Part shown: piece after piece, positions 9,330 through 17,385 of the stretch
Layout of the letters: each line of letters starts with the position of its first letter
Numbering within the stretch: position 1 is the stretch's first letter
NCBI RefSeq assembly: GCF_000281085.1
Contig: NZ_JH767525.1
Location: forward strand, 199,633 to 263,632
Direction of reading: 5' to 3'
Source of the DNA: Catenovulum agarivorans YM01
Lineage (GTDB): Bacteria > Pseudomonadota > Gammaproteobacteria > Enterobacterales > Alteromonadaceae
DNA: 64,000 bases
Position numbers and translations under genes: made by a program
The notes under the pieces: model-generated
What the model saw: only the letters and a program-made list of their open reading frames with translations
The model's database searches: none
Told to the model about the DNA's origin: nothing

Positions 9330-11360
9330 TTAATTAACAGGTATAAATTGAACAGCCGCGCCACCACCCGCTGCAAGTTGCAGTGAAAGGTTTGATTTAG
9401 CTGTAACCTGCTGGCTAGTTATCTGGTAAGCAGCCGGATTATGTTGCCAATGCGCATTTGCACCATCGGCATAAATAACAGCTTTGAACTTTTGTCCCTT
9501 AGGTAAAAAATCAAGTTGCACGCTGAGGTTACGTGCGTCTTCATTACTGGTTGCACCCAAAAACCATTGTTCACTGTGTTTGTCTTGGCGAGCAACCACT
9601 AAATATTCACCAACGTCTCCAGCCAATGCGATGCTTTTACGCCAATCAGTCGGAACGTCGTAGATAAACTGAAATGCAGGGTGATCTTGGTAGTTTTCAG
9701 GTAAATCGGCAGCCATTTGCTGTGGGCTATAAATAGTTACATATAAAGCCAACTGTTTAGCAAGTGTCGTCGGTACCCGATTATTTGGCCGTTTTTCTTG
9801 ATAAGCAAAATTGAAGATCCCAGGGGTAAAGTCTGTCGGTCCTGACAACCCACGGGTAAATGGAATGATCACAGTGTGGTTAGGCAAGTTGCCACCGTCT
9901 GGACTGCCACCATTATATTCCATACCACGCACGCACTCTCGCGTCATCATATTTGGGTAAGTACGACGCAAGCCAGTATCTTTAATGGTTTCATGCGCGT
10001 TAACCATTATTTGGTATTTGGCTGCAGTTTTAATTAACTTATTAAAGTGGCGTACCATAAACTGGCCATGATGCCATTCGCCACCATCTACGCGAGTGCC
10101 TACATACCCCATTTTTACTGAGCGAATACCGTGTTTTTGATAATAGGCAAATGCCTGTTCCATTTGTGCTTCATAGTGGGCGATACCGGCTGCAGTTTCA
10201 TGATGGCCTACAAGTTCAACACCTTTTTCTTGAGCATATTGGCTGACCTGAGCCAAATCAAAACCATCTACAGCTTGGTCAAAAATAAAAGTTGGTTTTC
10301 GCTCCCACCAGTTGCCTTCCCAACCTTTATTCCAACCTTCTACCAATACACCTTTAATATTGTGCTTAGCCGCAAAATCAATATATTGTTTTGCTCGTTC
10401 AGTTGTCGCACCTTGCATAGGTCCCGGACTCCATGACTTTTGCCCAATATGCATCTCCCACCAAATACCCATATATTTGCTTGGTTCAATCCAACTGACG
10501 TCTTGTAATTTATTCTCTTCATTTAAATTCAAAATCAGATTCGAATTAATAAGTTGCACTGCACTATCAGCAACTTGAATGGTTCGCCACGGGGTCGACA
10601 TAGGTGCTTGCGCATATACTTTTACCCCATTTGCCCAAGGCACTAAATCTGCCTCCAGTGTTTTGTGATTATCGGTCAATAATTTAAGGGTCATAGACGC
10701 GTAATCAACTAACGCGGCTTCGTGAATGGCAACTGCGACTTTTTTGTTTTGCATTAACAAAGGCGTATGTGCGTAATCTATACTGCTGAGCGCTGATTTT
10801 AAATATTGATACTCATAGCGCTGATCTCTATATGCAGGTATCCACCAGGCAGTGTAATTTTCTGCCATTGCAAACTGAGTCAGTTCTTTGCTGATTGCAA
10901 AAGAGGTTAAATTGGGCTGTTGTGGAAATTCGTATCTAAAGCCTACACCGTCGTTAAATACCCGAAAATGTATATTTAACTGCCTAGATAATTGGTCTTG
11001 TTGCGCCAAGCGGATAATGGCTTGAGTGTAATTATTTTCAACTTGGGCATTTTCGCCCCAAACAGCTTGCCAGCTTTGATTGACTTGAGTTTGTTCACTG
11101 GCAACAATTTTGAAATTTTGTGCAAGCTGGGGCTTATCCAATAGCTCAAACCCGAGTGATGATTTATTGATAATTGGCATATTTTTAAAGCCAACTTGAT
11201 AATAAATACTGCCATGCTCTAGTAAAAAACTGACCTTAACTTGTCCATTTGGTGACAACACCTCAATGGTTTCACTGTTACTTTGAGCTTGAGCCAACAA
11301 GCTCATTAGAGAAAAAGCACTTATAAATAAGAGCTTTATGTATAGTTTAACTAACTGCAT
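9330..11360 (-). CDS. GH97 family glycoside hydrolase (probable alpha-glucosidase)
   Basis: The 676-residue periplasmic enzyme has a signal peptide (LLFISAFSLMSLLAQAQ). GH97 hallmarks are an N-terminal beta-sandwich (IEVLSPNGQVKVSFLLE), a TIM barrel (KYMGIWWEMHIGQKSWSPG, KGVLVEGWNKGWEGNWW, VKMGYVGTRVDGGEWHHGQ) and the catalytic-loop motifs VNAHETIKDTGLRRTYPN and MTRECVRGMEYNGG. The family includes inverting alpha-glucosidases (SusB) and retaining alpha-galactosidases. The glutamates in the HET and RGMEYN motifs and the GH31 neighbour favour alpha-glucosidase, but this was not tested by alignment. The ATG at 11360 (AGGTGGG upstream) is preferred to an upstream TTG. It is the first gene of a unit with the TonB receptor. 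Confidence 0.9.
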   Translation of the reverse strand: MQLVKLYIKLLFISAFSLMSLLAQAQSNSETIEVLSPNGQVKVSFLLEHGSIYYQVGFKNMPIINKSSLGFELLDKPQLAQNFKIVASEQTQVNQSWQAVWGENAQVENNYTQAIIRLAQQDQLSRQLNIHFRVFNDGVGFRYEFPQQPNLTSFAISKELTQFAMAENYTAWWIPAYRDQRYEYQYLKSALSSIDYAHTPLLMQNKKVAVAIHEAALVDYASMTLKLLTDNHKTLEADLVPWANGVKVYAQAPMSTPWRTIQVADSAVQLINSNLILNLNEENKLQDVSWIEPSKYMGIWWEMHIGQKSWSPGPMQGATTERAKQYIDFAAKHNIKGVLVEGWNKGWEGNWWERKPTFIFDQAVDGFDLAQVSQYAQEKGVELVGHHETAAGIAHYEAQMEQAFAYYQKHGIRSVKMGYVGTRVDGGEWHHGQFMVRHFNKLIKTAAKYQIMVNAHETIKDTGLRRTYPNMMTRECVRGMEYNGGSPDGGNLPNHTVIIPFTRGLSGPTDFTPGIFNFAYQEKRPNNRVPTTLAKQLALYVTIYSPQQMAADLPENYQDHPAFQFIYDVPTDWRKSIALAGDVGEYLVVARQDKHSEQWFLGATSNEDARNLSVQLDFLPKGQKFKAVIYADGANAHWQHNPAAYQITSQQVTAKSNLSLQLAAGGGAAVQFIPVN

Positions 11361-11400
11361 TACCCACCTACATGATTTCAAAAATTTACCTATTTAACTT

Positions 11401-11440
11401 AAAGACTCTATATTTAAAAAATCGGCACCCATTTTTCGCT
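11401..11440 (-). promoter_or_regulatory. Candidate ECF-sigma promoter of the GH97-receptor operon
   Basis: On the minus strand, GGTGCCGAT is followed after 13 bases by GAGTC, the same spacing as the sites at 4021 and 6509. The flanks are less conserved than between those two. It lies 40-80 bases before the GH97 start. Confidence 0.5.
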
Positions 11441-11557
11441 GCATACGTATTCAAATGTGAAGCTAAGTAAATCAATAGCCAACTTAATCGTTTTAGAATA
11501 GTGTAAATATAAAGTTAATTAACACCTTTAAAGGTTAAAACATGAGGTTTTACAGAA

Positions 11558-13951
11558 ATGATAAAACATAATTCACTATTGAAAATAATCTTTGCGTTAT
11601 TGTGCTTTTGTTTTGCATGGTCACTACAGGCAAGAGATTATATATCGCACAGCTATAATGCCGGTCAGCTGATCATTCAAGCAGACGATGGCAAAATTAT
11701 TGTTAGAGTGCTAGCAAACAACGCAATTGAAACAGAGTTCCAACCTGAGGGGAAAAAACACCCCGCGTCATTCAGCTTACTACCCGAGTTAACCACATCA
11801 CCCGCTCAACTGCTGAATAACAAACACCAGCTAGTTTTAAAAACGAGTGAGCTGCAAGCGTTTATCCAAAAATCACCTCTAACAATCAGTTACCTTGATA
11901 AACATCAGCAGTTGATTGTTAAAGAACAAGGTTTTTTCAGCGGGGAAAATGGCTCCGGCGTTAAGTTTAAAATATCGGATGACGAAAAATTATTAGGCGG
12001 TGGCGAGCGTGTGCTCGGTATGGATAGACGTGGCCATCGCCTACCGCTATACAACAAACCACATGGTGATTATTCAACCTACTCTGAGCAAATGAATTAC
12101 AGTTTGCCCGGGGTTATTTCTTCGAAAAAATACCTGCTAATGTTCGACAATGCAGCCAAAGGTTGGATGGACTTAGCAAAAACAGAAGCAAACACAGTGT
12201 CGTTTGAAGCTGTTGGTGGTCGCCTCGCCTATTACATAGTCGCTGACACTGATTATAAAAATATCATCAATACCTATACACAGCTAACAGGTAAACAACC
12301 TATGCCACCACGCTGGGCATTTGGCTATTTAGCCAGCCGATTTGGTTATCGCAACGAACAAGAAGCAACTAACTTAGTTAGTAAATTTGCCGAAGACGAC
12401 TTCCCACTGGATGCAATTATTTTCGATTTGTATTGGTTTGGCAAGGACATTAAAGGCCACATGGGTAACTTGCAATGGGACAGAGAAGCATTTCCTCAAC
12501 CAGAAAAGATGATGGCAGATTTTCAACAGCAAGGCATAAATACAGTGTTAATCACAGAGCCATTTATTTTAACCAGCTCTAAAAAATGGCAAGACGCGGT
12601 CGACAATCAAGTTTTGGCCAAAGACAGCTCAGGCCAAGCACAAACATTTGATTTTTACTTCGGCCATACAGGCATAGTTGATGTATTTGACGACAAAGCC
12701 AAACAGTGGTTTTGGAATATATACCAAGGTTTAATGAAACAAGGTGTTGCCGGATGGTGGGGCGACTTAGGCGAGCCTGAAGTACACCCTGACGATATAA
12801 TCCATAAAGCAGGTCGAGGTGATGAAATACACAATGCCTTTGGCCATGAGTGGGCAAAATTAATTTATGAAAATCAGAAAGTCGACTTTCCTGATAAACG
12901 TCTATTTTTATTTATGCGCGCAGGTTTCGCTGGTTCACAAAGATATGGGTTAATTCCATGGACAGGTGATGTGCAAAGAGGCTGGGGTGGCTTAAAAGGC
13001 CAAGTGGAACTGAGTTTGCAAATGGGCTTAATGGGACTGGCTTATACCCATTCAGATTTAGGTGGTTTTGTTGGTGATAACTGGGATGCAGAGGCTTATA
13101 TACGCTGGCTGCAATACGGTGTGTTTCAACCCATATACCGTCCACATGGCTTAGAAAATATTGCGCCTGAGCCTGTATTTCACGATCAACAAACTAAAGA
13201 TATTATTCGACGTTATGTGCATTTACGCTACCAGTTAATCCCTTATCTCTACACTATGTCGTTTGAAAATAGCCAGTCTGGCATGCCACTAATGCGCCCA
13301 CTATTTTTGCAAGAACAAAACAACTTAGAGTTAATTAACAACAACAGCGCCTATATGTGGGGTGATGCCTTGTTAGTATCGCCAGTCACAACCGCCGGAG
13401 TGAAACACCAATCTGTCTATTTACCCGCTGGCGAGTGGTTCGATTTTTGGGATGACACCCGCTATCTAGGTGGTGCTGAACACAAAATTCCTGTCAACTT
13501 AGAAACCATTCCTGTCTTGGTGAAAGCTGGCTCTTTTATCCCTATGGTAGAAACTGTAACCAATGCGGCGAACTACACTAGTAACCAGCTTACATTGCAT
13601 TATTACCACAGCAACTCGATTAACCAAGCAAGTGGCTATATGTATGAAGATGACGGTGAAACACCTGAAGCATTTGCTAAAGGTCTGTACGAGCGCCTGA
13701 ACTTTACTGCTGAACATACTAACAACAATCTAAAGATTAATTTAGCAGCAAAGCGTCCAAATACAGCTTATGACGGTATGCCGGCGCAGCGACAAATAAA
13801 ATTGGTTATTCACAATATTGCAGAACCAAACTCGGTATTGTTGAATCAAACAAATTTAGTCCACAAAAGCACTTATTTACCCTATTTAAAACAACTTGTG
13901 GTCGAGTTTGAATGGAATCATCAAGCTATCGATTTAATAGTTAAAAACTAA
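11558..13951 (+). CDS. GH31 family alpha-glucosidase
   Basis: The 797-residue secreted enzyme has a signal peptide (IIFALLCFCFAWSLQA). The N-terminal galactose-mutarotase-like domain precedes a TIM barrel. GH31 features are FPLDAIIFDLYWFGKD, the nucleophile region GWWGDLGEPEVHPDD (Asp in WGDLGEPE), FLFMRAGFAGSQRYG, the acid/base region IPWTGDVQRGWGG, and SDLGGF, followed by two beta-sandwich domains (LYTMSFENSQSGMPLMRPLF). The family hydrolyses terminal alpha-glucosidic (sometimes alpha-xylosidic or alpha-galactosidic) bonds with retention. It is divergent from the GH97-receptor operon and probably finishes oligosaccharides released by GH97. No copy of the GGTRCCGAT motif points towards this gene. 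Confidence 0.93.
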   Translation: MIKHNSLLKIIFALLCFCFAWSLQARDYISHSYNAGQLIIQADDGKIIVRVLANNAIETEFQPEGKKHPASFSLLPELTTSPAQLLNNKHQLVLKTSELQAFIQKSPLTISYLDKHQQLIVKEQGFFSGENGSGVKFKISDDEKLLGGGERVLGMDRRGHRLPLYNKPHGDYSTYSEQMNYSLPGVISSKKYLLMFDNAAKGWMDLAKTEANTVSFEAVGGRLAYYIVADTDYKNIINTYTQLTGKQPMPPRWAFGYLASRFGYRNEQEATNLVSKFAEDDFPLDAIIFDLYWFGKDIKGHMGNLQWDREAFPQPEKMMADFQQQGINTVLITEPFILTSSKKWQDAVDNQVLAKDSSGQAQTFDFYFGHTGIVDVFDDKAKQWFWNIYQGLMKQGVAGWWGDLGEPEVHPDDIIHKAGRGDEIHNAFGHEWAKLIYENQKVDFPDKRLFLFMRAGFAGSQRYGLIPWTGDVQRGWGGLKGQVELSLQMGLMGLAYTHSDLGGFVGDNWDAEAYIRWLQYGVFQPIYRPHGLENIAPEPVFHDQQTKDIIRRYVHLRYQLIPYLYTMSFENSQSGMPLMRPLFLQEQNNLELINNNSAYMWGDALLVSPVTTAGVKHQSVYLPAGEWFDFWDDTRYLGGAEHKIPVNLETIPVLVKAGSFIPMVETVTNAANYTSNQLTLHYYHSNSINQASGYMYEDDGETPEAFAKGLYERLNFTAEHTNNNLKINLAAKRPNTAYDGMPAQRQIKLVIHNIAEPNSVLLNQTNLVHKSTYLPYLKQLVVEFEWNHQAIDLIVKN

Positions 13952-13980
13952 TAAGGGGTTCAGGTCCAGTGGCAACACGC

Positions 13981-14135
13981 CCAACTGAAGCATGATTTTC
14001 TAAAAGCGCTGTACACCGTCCATGGTCGCTCTCACAAGGCTTCCCTGCCTTGTGAAGTTTTAGAAAATCAGCATTCAGTTGGACTTTTATCGAGCATTTT
14101 TATTGCTACTAGAATAAACAACAGCGATAAAAATG
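13981..14135. repeat. Nested inverted repeats after GH31 (possible terminator or repeat element)
   Basis: A 25-base arm at 13981-14005 pairs, with a few mismatches, with 14058-14082. Inside it is a perfect 9-bp stem (TCACAAGGC, 14032-14040, with 14047-14055). A further stem follows: CATTTTTATTGCT (14095-14107) with AGCGATAAAAATG (14123-14135). The set lies 30 bases after the GH31 stop and could end that transcript. The size and nesting also suit a small dispersed element. Confidence 0.55.
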
Positions 14136-14399
14136 TAGGAAAGTGCTAGTGCAATAACTTAGAGCAAAATCTCTTTTTCAGGGGCGAATCAGAACCGAAG
14201 CACCGCTTCGCAGTCTGATGAGGTGGAGCCAAGGACGGCGACAGGGCCTGCCCTTCAGGGACGAATAATCTACTCAAAGTTTGCTTGAATCTAGAAACAG
14301 CGTTTTTGTGATAGTTATGCTCTAGTGATTTCCATACATATTGCACCACACTTGACGCAATACAATTCAAAAAATGTGAAATGATGTGGGGAAAAGCAA
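14136..14399. other. Non-coding stretch between GH31 and aroA
   Basis: About 260 bases with no credible gene. A minus-strand open frame fills it, but its low-complexity composition (SPSLAPPHQTAKRCFGSDSP) and lack of any domain suggest a spurious frame, perhaps in a dispersed intergenic repeat. It includes an inverted GAAGCACCGCTTC motif. Confidence 0.4.
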
Positions 14400-14426
14400 G
14401 CCCACTCAAATCTTATTTAAGTGGGC
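14400..14426 (-). terminator. Probable aroA terminator
   Basis: A 7-bp stem (GCCCACT/AGTGGGC) lies 27 bases after the aroA stop. On the minus strand it is followed by TTGCTTTTCC. The T tract is imperfect. Confidence 0.55.
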
Positions 14427-14452
14427 ATATTCTGGGATATGAGATCTAATAA

Positions 14453-15739
14453 TTAGTGACTTACAACTGACTCAAATAACTCAAAATAATTCGGGAAAGT
14501 TTTCGCAGTACACTTAGGATCATTAATGATCATAGGGTTTTTACCCATAGCAGCTAAACTAAAACACATCGCCATACGATGATCGTTATAAGTATCAATT
14601 GCCGCAGTTTGCACCTCAACTGGTGGAGTTACAATAATATAATCTTCACCCTCTTCAACCGTAGCGCCAACTTTACGCAACTCAGTCGCCATAGCAGATA
14701 AACGATCTGTTTCTTTAACACGCCAGTTGTAAATATTGCGAATAGCCGTAGTACCTTCAGCAAATAAAGCCGCCGTAGCAATAGTCATAGCAGCATCTGG
14801 GATATGGTTTAAATCAACATCAACCGCACGTAATGGACCACTCTTAGTTACAGAAATGTACTCTTCGCCCCACTCAACAATCGCGCCCATTTGCTCTAAA
14901 ACTTCAGCAAAACGCGCATCACCTTGCACACTCTTAGTACCAACACCATTTACTTTAACCGTACCACCTTTAATGGCCGCAGCAGCTAAAAAGTATGAAG
15001 CAGAAGACGCATCACCTTCAACTAAAATACGACCCGGTGACTGATAAGTTTGACCCGCTTTAACTTTAAATACTTGGTAGTTTTGGTTTTCAACTTCAAC
15101 ACCAAACTGCTTCATCAAACTTAAAGTAATTTCAATGTAAGGTTTAGAAACCAACTCATCAATCACAACAATTTCTAAATCTTGTTGAGCTAAAGGCGCA
15201 GCCATTAATAAAGCAGTTAAAAACTGGCTAGAAATACTACCTTTAATTTCAACACGACCGCCTTTTAAACCAGTCGCATTAATTTTTAATGGTGGGAAAT
15301 CCGTATCTTTTAAATATTCGATGTCAGCACCAACTTGACGTAAAGCATCAACCAAATGGCCGATTGGGCGCTCAAACATTCGTGGCTCGCCTGTTAAAAC
15401 AAACTCACCTTGGCCTAAACATAAAGCCGCAGCTAATGGGCGCATTGCTGTACCAGCATTACCTAAAAATAGCTCTGCACTACCATCAAAGTTAATTGGA
15501 CCTGCTAAACCTGTTACTTTACATTCAGTTTTATCCGCTGATAATTCGTAACTCACACCTAACTGTTTAAGTGCAGTTAACATGTGGCGAATATCGTCAC
15601 TGTCTAATAAATTGGTAATGTGCGTTTCGCCTTTTGCGAGTGCAGCTAATAATAAAATGCGGTTCGACAAACTTTTAGAACCTGGAATGGTCACTTCACC
15701 GTCAACTGCGGTAATAGGTGCAACTGTTAAGCTTTCCAT
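14453..15739 (-). CDS. aroA: 3-phosphoshikimate 1-carboxyvinyltransferase (EPSP synthase)
   Basis: This enzyme transfers enolpyruvate from PEP to shikimate 3-phosphate in aromatic amino-acid synthesis. The family motifs are all present: [19 protein letters not shown] at the N-terminus, [17 protein letters not shown] (class I motif), [54 protein letters not shown] and [16 protein letters not shown] near the C-terminus. Length (428) matches the E. coli enzyme. The ATG at 15739 gives the usual MESLTVAPI start; a TTG precedes it directly. It stands alone, not beside serC as in enterics. Confidence 0.98.
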   Translation of the reverse strand: MESLTVAPITAVDGEVTIPGSKSLSNRILLLAALAKGETHITNLLDSDDIRHMLTALKQLGVSYELSADKTECKVTGLAGPINFDGSAELFLGNAGTAMRPLAAALCLGQGEFVLTGEPRMFERPIGHLVDALRQVGADIEYLKDTDFPPLKINATGLKGGRVEIKGSISSQFLTALLMAAPLAQQDLEIVVIDELVSKPYIEITLSLMKQFGVEVENQNYQVFKVKAGQTYQSPGRILVEGDASSASYFLAAAAIKGGTVKVNGVGTKSVQGDARFAEVLEQMGAIVEWGEEYISVTKSGPLRAVDVDLNHIPDAAMTIATAALFAEGTTAIRNIYNWRVKETDRLSAMATELRKVGATVEEGEDYIIVTPPVEVQTAAIDTYNDHRMAMCFSLAAMGKNPMIINDPKCTAKTFPNYFELFESVVSH

Positions 15740-15888
15740 CAACTCTGCTCTTATCTATAAACTTAAAAAATTGGCAAGATTATACCCAGTATTGAGCATT
15801 AATGCGATTTAACCCTCAACTAAAAACCATGAATTTGTTGAATAAAACAGCATTCAGACGACAAAAAGCTAAAATTAAGCAACAAGGC

Positions 15889-15916
15889 TTGCGAAACACC
15901 TATGAATATGGATAAT
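15889..15916 (+). promoter_or_regulatory. Sigma-70 promoter of ffs
   Basis: TTGCGA (15889-15894), a 16-base spacer and GATAAT (15911-15916) place transcription start near 15923, about ten bases before the SRP RNA stem. Confidence 0.65.
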
Positions 15917-15933
15917 GCACAGCGTCTCATTAT

Positions 15934-16043
15934 GGTAACCTTGTTGGTTCCCTCGCAATGATAGTTCGTGAACCTGGTCAGGACCGGAAGGTAGCAGCCA
16001 CAGCGAATAACTCATGTGCCGAGGTGTCGCTGGCAAGGTTGCC
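15934..16043 (+). ncRNA. ffs: Signal recognition particle 4.5S RNA
   Basis: This is the small bacterial SRP RNA that binds Ffh for co-translational membrane targeting. The conserved apical core is intact: CAGGACCGGAAGGTAGCAGC with the GGAA tetraloop and both asymmetric loops, then ACTCATGTGCCGAGGTG on the 3' side. The closing stem pairs GGTAACCTTG (15934-15943) with CAAGGTTGCC (16034-16043). Its length of about 110 nt is like the 114-nt E. coli RNA. The precursor probably extends a few bases each side. It is a single-copy essential RNA. Confidence 0.96.
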
Positions 16044-16074
16044 ACCCATTTATTTTACTAATTTTTCCAACGCT

Positions 16075-16200
16075 TCAACTGTTCCGAACTTTTGAATAGT
16101 CTTGTTTTTCAAATTCAATCCCATACTCATTTTCTAAATTAGGTAAAAAGTGGTCTAAAAAATTTAAAATACTTTCTGAGTTACTTTGCCACCGCTTCAT
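16075..16200 (-). CDS. 41-residue ORF, possible gene remnant
   Basis: An ATG at 16200 opens a 41-residue frame with protein-like composition (KRWQSNSESILNFLDHFLPN, then LENEYGIEFEKQDYSKV). No good ribosome-binding site is visible, and stops interrupt the frame just upstream. It could be a small gene or the tail of a decayed one. It lies near two other small genes of unknown function. Confidence 0.3.
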   Translation of the reverse strand: MKRWQSNSESILNFLDHFLPNLENEYGIEFEKQDYSKVRNS

Positions 16201-16294
16201 TTCGGTTTTTGTGAAGATAATTTATTTTGGGTGGTTAAAATCTGAACCACATCAGAAGCAAGACAATTGTTATAAATCCAATTTAAAGGCCTTG

Positions 16295-16681
16295 TTATTT
16301 ACCAATTTGATTAAACCTAATGACATCTTTATGAAGGCCGTAAGCTAAACCAATACCAGACTTTTTATTTGAAAAAAATTGAATCCAACCGTTATTTATA
16401 CCTTCTTCCCAATCTGAAATATCGCCGTATCTTTGTAGGTAAAGAGTAACTTTTAAATTAATACCCTCCTCTGAATCTCGCCCCAGCGAGTCATCATACC
16501 AAGTAGAGCTTACGAAACCATTTTTTACATAAAAGCCGCAAGAGAATTCGTTAGAACTAACTTGATAAAAATCCTCGTTATCTTTCTCAAACCTTTCAAT
16601 TGCAGTCGAAACTGTATTTAGTATTGCTAAACCGTCTTCAAAGGTTATACCTAACGGAATATGTGGTGAGTTTAACTTCAT
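16295..16681 (-). CDS. Hypothetical 128-residue cytosolic protein
   Basis: No family is recognised. The protein is acidic, has no signal or membrane segment, and is rich in aromatic residues (FSCGFYVKNGFVSSTWYDDS, LYLQRYGDISDWEEGINNGW). It starts at an ATG with AAGG about ten bases before. Size, acidity and beta-rich pattern resemble many immunity-type proteins, but no toxin gene is next to it, so that is speculation. Confidence 0.55.
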   Translation of the reverse strand: MKLNSPHIPLGITFEDGLAILNTVSTAIERFEKDNEDFYQVSSNEFSCGFYVKNGFVSSTWYDDSLGRDSEEGINLKVTLYLQRYGDISDWEEGINNGWIQFFSNKKSGIGLAYGLHKDVIRFNQIGK

Positions 16682-16789
16682 AGTTTCCTTGGCAAATACA
16701 GCCCGCTATCTGGACGATAAAAAGCTTGGCTAGAGTTAGGAGCTAAGTGACGCAAACCAAGCTTTTTGTATATCTTCATGATGGCTTTG

Positions 16790-17113
16790 TTAACCATTTA
16801 GGCCAAGCTCCTTCTCTTTTTTTGCTAAATCATCCAATGTGACTTTTGGATTTTTTTTTGCCATTTGAAGAAAAAGCTCTGCATTTTGTAGTATTAAGTG
16901 CGCTTCGATGTCTTTTTTACGCTCATAGTACTTACCTAATACAACCGTTAAAGTTGATACTGTAACAGTGGTGAAAGCTGTTATAGCTGCCAACGCGATC
17001 TTTGAGTCTAAAGACTTAAACTGTGCCCAAATTTGGGAAATAATCCAATACCCGCCCCAAGCAATGCCTATGAGCATAGCTAATCCAAATAGAAACGATA
17101 ATACTTTACGCAT
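16790..17113 (-). CDS. Small membrane protein of unknown function
   Basis: The 107-residue protein has two hydrophobic segments: residues about 5-28 (FLFGLAMLIGIAWGGYWII) and about 40-62 (ALAAITAFTTVTVSTLTVV). A polar C-terminal tail follows (KYYERKKDIEAHLILQNAEL, then KEKELGLNG), probably helical and cytosolic. The start has GGGGAGTT just upstream. No named family can be assigned. Confidence 0.55.
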   Translation of the reverse strand: MRKVLSFLFGLAMLIGIAWGGYWIISQIWAQFKSLDSKIALAAITAFTTVTVSTLTVVLGKYYERKKDIEAHLILQNAELFLQMAKKNPKVTLDDLAKKEKELGLNG

Positions 17114-17348
17114 AACTCCCCTTCATTGCTAACAGCATATTGATCGATATTTACACTTTTTCGCTTGTTGCAAAACAGTAAATCTATCAATAAAAATAAT
17201 TAATTTCAGAAACTTAGTTCATATATAATTAAAGTCAACTACAATTTTTACTGTAGAAGCAAGGTTTGACTTATTCGAGCATAAATTGGAACAATCTCAG
17301 CAGTTTATATTGCGTTAGCTCGGTTGATCTCAGGAAGGTTTTGAGAAA

Positions 17349-17377
17349 AGCACAGTGTTCCAACAGAACTCTGTGCT
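17349..17377 (-). terminator. Terminator of the three-module lipoprotein gene
   Basis: The inverted repeat AGCACAGAGTT/AACACTGTGCT (one mismatch) lies 9 bases after the stop. On the minus strand it is followed by TTTTCTC. Confidence 0.75.
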
Positions 17378-17385
17378 GTAATTTA

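Noticed and set aside
13981..14082. Integron attC site
   Set aside because: The paired arms do not carry the conserved attC core sites, and no integrase gene is near.
14146..14409. An 87-residue minus-strand frame
   Set aside because: Composition and lack of domain suggest a spurious frame in an intergenic repeat.
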